Source of the DNA: Atherinomorus stipes
Taxonomy: Eukaryota > Chordata > Actinopteri > Atheriniformes > Atherinidae
Reading direction: 5' to 3'
Assembly (NCBI GenBank): GCA_023101725.1
Contig: JALJCO010010476.1
Span: forward strand, 434,001-498,000
Length of the DNA stretch: 64,000 nt
Shown: positions 61,140 to 64,000 of the stretch, piece after piece
How positions within the stretch are numbered: the first letter of the stretch is position 1
Layout: the number at the start of each line of letters is the position of its first letter
Notes under the pieces: model-generated
What the model was told of the DNA's origin: nothing
Database searches by the model: none
What the model saw: only the letters and a program-made list of their open reading frames with translations
Program-made: the position numbers and the translations under genes

Positions 61140-64000
61140 GCTGGGGGTGGGGGTGGAACCTTTTAGAAAAGGGAAGCACTTGCTTGGTTCTTACAGGCGT
61201 TGATCATGTATGAGCCTTGCAGTAAATCTAAGATTTACAGCGCCACATGCCAGAATTTCCTTCCTACTGAGATAATCTAAATGATAATGTCATCTGTCAC
61301 TTTGTCCATAAAGTGATTTATTCCTTTTCTCACATGGGGGTTTGGAGGACGAAGGTTATTGGGTGCACTGATGAGTTTACAGAACTGGGTTGATGACACA
61401 AGCCATTTCAATGTGCAGCCACACTCTGCACCCAACAGGAGAAGGTTAAAATCTTTCCTTTCAAGGGCCTCAATCAGGCTTAAAGGAAAACAGTAATCAC
61501 TGTCTTTCAGCTAGTCCCGGCCATGCTCGTCAGCCCTTTTCCCTTGTGAGGCAGCCAGAGCAATCAACCTGCCAGGCATTAGGAGCGGACAGACAATCTG
61601 AAAATAAAGGGTATAATGCACCTGCCAGCCAAAATGGCCATTTGGAGAAAAGCTAGTGATCCTTGTGACCCTGCTGGGGATGTGTAGGGGGGGAGGTAGA
61701 AGCGAGGTTGGGTGGGTTGCATTTAACAGAATTCACCCGGATCACCGATGTCCCATACACTGACACCTTCTCTCAAAGCAGGCCCAATTATGGCTTTTGT
61801 ACCACTTAAGAAATAAAAGCTTTTGGGGGGGGGGGGGGGGGGGGGGGAGTCAGACAGGAGGGGAGTGGGGAGAGTAATTTCAAGTCGACGTCAATAGACA
61901 ATATATTAATGCAAACATGGCATGTGGCCAGTGATGAACTATAGAACAACATTTACTTGCTGTTGCAGGTGTCTTTCACTTTCTATATGTCCAGACAGAA
62001 CCGGAGATTCGGTACATGCGCGAGGGTTTTCTCTGCTGCAAAAAGGGCAATTATGAACCCACAGCGAGAAAGAAAACTATCTAAGGCCTGGGCAGTATGC
62101 TCCAAAATATAAATTCTATTTTTTTCCCCTCTCAAACTCCATTTTTAAATTTCATTCTTGCTTTTATTAGTTTGTTTTGCCTCCTCAAAACACCAAATTA
62201 AGAGGGGTTCCCCCAACCCCCCACAGGTTTAGTTTTTCTAGGAACTTTTTTAAAATATAAATTAAAAAATGTTAAGATCTGTGACAGTGATACACTGAAA
62301 CATGCATACTCACTTTATAACAATAAACACTCCTTCTCTTGGGAAACAATGACAACATTTGACCACACTTTTGGTAACATAAATATAACGTACCTGATAT
62401 GAAACAATTTCAGAAATAAATCATTCGCATTTGTAAACTTGTTAAATACTGCTACAGTAAATATATGTACTCTAAAATGTATATAAATAAACTTGTATTG
62501 CTGCATCTTCTCCTCTAAAATGGAGACCTTGTTAATTTCAATACTAGTGTAAAACTTCTAGTATAAAATGCATTACTAAAACGTATTGTGGCAAAACTAT
62601 AACTGCTATAAGGCAAATAAAAATACAGAAGTTTTTTTTTTTTTTTATATCTAAGATCTAGACACCAGCTTATCAAAGCAGGGAGAATAAACCAAGTTTT
62701 CTGCTTAAAATGATCAGCTACAATATGACAGAAGACACAACGGATATTTAACAGTACTAATCATAAAAAGCATAAAAGCTGACCACAATTACAAGTGGCA
62801 CTCGAAACAAGAAGACCATTAAAGGCTTTTGTGATCAAAAGTTTTGACCTGCCTCTGATGCAGAGTGATTAAAACAATCACATTCAATTAATTATTAGAT
62901 CTACTAAACTGCTCGACATACTTGTATCACTGATGAGCCTTTTTGAAAGGCTGTACTAGACCAACCAGTCGACCCCCCCCCCAATCATCTAACAATATCT
63001 TACTCCATAATTACAGCCTCTTACTGAAGAGTGCATAGTGATGCAGTTCACTACCAACTAGTACCATTGGGGAATACTGTAGCTGCGGGATATTTATCAA
63101 AAATAATGGCGTAAAACATTTTTTCAAACTGTGCAGATGGAGGACACAACTTGAGTCTCAGGGAGTGAAAGCCAGGTGATAATAGTTCTAAAATTTTTTG
63201 TGACATGTGTTTATTCATCAATCAACTTTTAATAATGAAGTTAAAAGGAAAAACTTAAATCTAATCAACATTTGTATCCTTTGCCTTTCAAAGAGCATAC
63301 TCTTTAAGTCAGCTGGTAAGTAATTTGTTGAAAGAATCTTGGACAACTCATAACCGCTTATGGAAGATTGAGCCAATGTTAGTGTTTTCTGACTCGAGAA
63401 TCCATTTCCTTTGCAACTATGGCCATGCAACTGGTCTTGCCACAGTATACATTAGACCCAGTCTAATGTATCACTGGTAATAAGGTGTTACAAGAAATAT
63501 GGTATCCCTTGTGCTACGGTAACTGACATGAGTCATTACAAGTAAATAAGTACAAAAATGACAGGCCTTCTTCGAGACAAATAGCGAAAATGCCTGAACA
63601 GTCTTTTTGACTGCTCTGTGTATTTTTCTTTTTCAAATCAGACGATCTTAAATCCTGAGCTACCACACCAACACATTAGGGACCCTCTGCCTATAGTGGC
63701 CAGTGCATGGTAGCCGCTCCCTTAAAAAGCCACAGCATGCTGACCTTGAAAGGGCTGCGACAGTGCCGCCTTTTGACAACATGATAAATCACTCAATCAG
63801 AGAGCAGGCCCGACGCCACCCTACACATCAAAAATGCAACGAGAGGAGCAAGCTGGGAAGGGGATGCCGCCTCATCGAGTGCCAGAACCGATGGTGTGAA
63901 AATGCACAATGTCACTGAGTGTGTTTTGTTATGTGCCTGTTCGGTGAAGGGAGAAGACAGGGAAGCGAGGGAGTTGATGAAATGATTACATAGTGGCAGG
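60265..64000 (-). other. DYNC1I2 intron running off the right edge
   Basis: No further DYNC1I2 exon is found up to the window end. The intron holds a poly-A run (61115-61139), a 23-base G run (61825-61847) and three complex, repeat-free blocks (60690-61000, 61420-61800 and 63650-63930) with features of conserved non-coding elements. Frames on the minus strand near 60.7-60.95 kb and on the plus strand at 63703-63918 do not match the family. Confidence 0.5.
61825..61847 (+). repeat. Poly-G tract, 23 bases
   Basis: An uninterrupted G run follows AAGCTTTT and leads into a GGAGGGGAGTGGGG purine tract, in the DYNC1I2 intron. Confidence 0.8.

Overview
This is vertebrate nuclear DNA, almost certainly from a teleost fish. 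Three intron-rich genes are present in the arrangement DYNC1I2 / SLC25A12 / HAT1, and the spaces between exons hold fish-type dispersed repeats: an IR/DR Tc1-like transposon, TTAA-flanked fold-back elements, non-LTR retrotransposon tails and long mono- and dinucleotide runs. The same neighbourhood lies beside METAP1D, DLX1 and DLX2 in other vertebrates (established knowledge). I reconstructed the exons by hand from reading frame, splice sites and remembered family sequences, and every exon junction keeps frame. I cannot name the species.

Layout. 1-5960: non-coding, with a TTAA-flanked inverted-repeat element at the left end and a non-LTR retrotransposon fossil near 5.2-5.4 kb. 6443-26661, minus strand: HAT1 (histone acetyltransferase 1, B-type), complete, 11 coding exons, 408 codons. 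26.7-32.1 kb: the divergent HAT1/SLC25A12 intergenic space, with a promoter at each end. 32109-51566, plus strand: SLC25A12 (aralar / AGC1, mitochondrial calcium-regulated aspartate-glutamate carrier), complete, 18 exons, 678 codons, one GC-AG intron. 52714-60264, minus strand: the 3' eleven coding exons of DYNC1I2 (cytoplasmic dynein 1 intermediate chain 2, WD40 part). Its 5' exons lie beyond the right edge, and 60265-64000 is intron. SLC25A12 and DYNC1I2 converge, with poly(A) signals only a few bases apart on opposite strands.

The three genes do not form a pathway: histone acetylation, mitochondrial metabolite exchange, and microtubule motor cargo binding. Their linkage is ancient synteny. 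Several introns hold long, balanced-composition, homeodomain-site-rich, repeat-free blocks that look like conserved non-coding elements. My inference is that these could be distal regulatory elements for the neighbouring DLX1/DLX2 pair, with the housekeeping genes as bystanders. That needs an alignment I cannot run.

I found no CRISPR array, operon or bacterial feature, and no clearly new protein system. The most unusual items are the two TTAA-flanked elements, a decayed Tc1 element that has lost a catalytic aspartate, a perfect RFX-type X-box just ahead of an intronic 115-codon ORF, the GC-AG intron, and the overlapping convergent gene ends.
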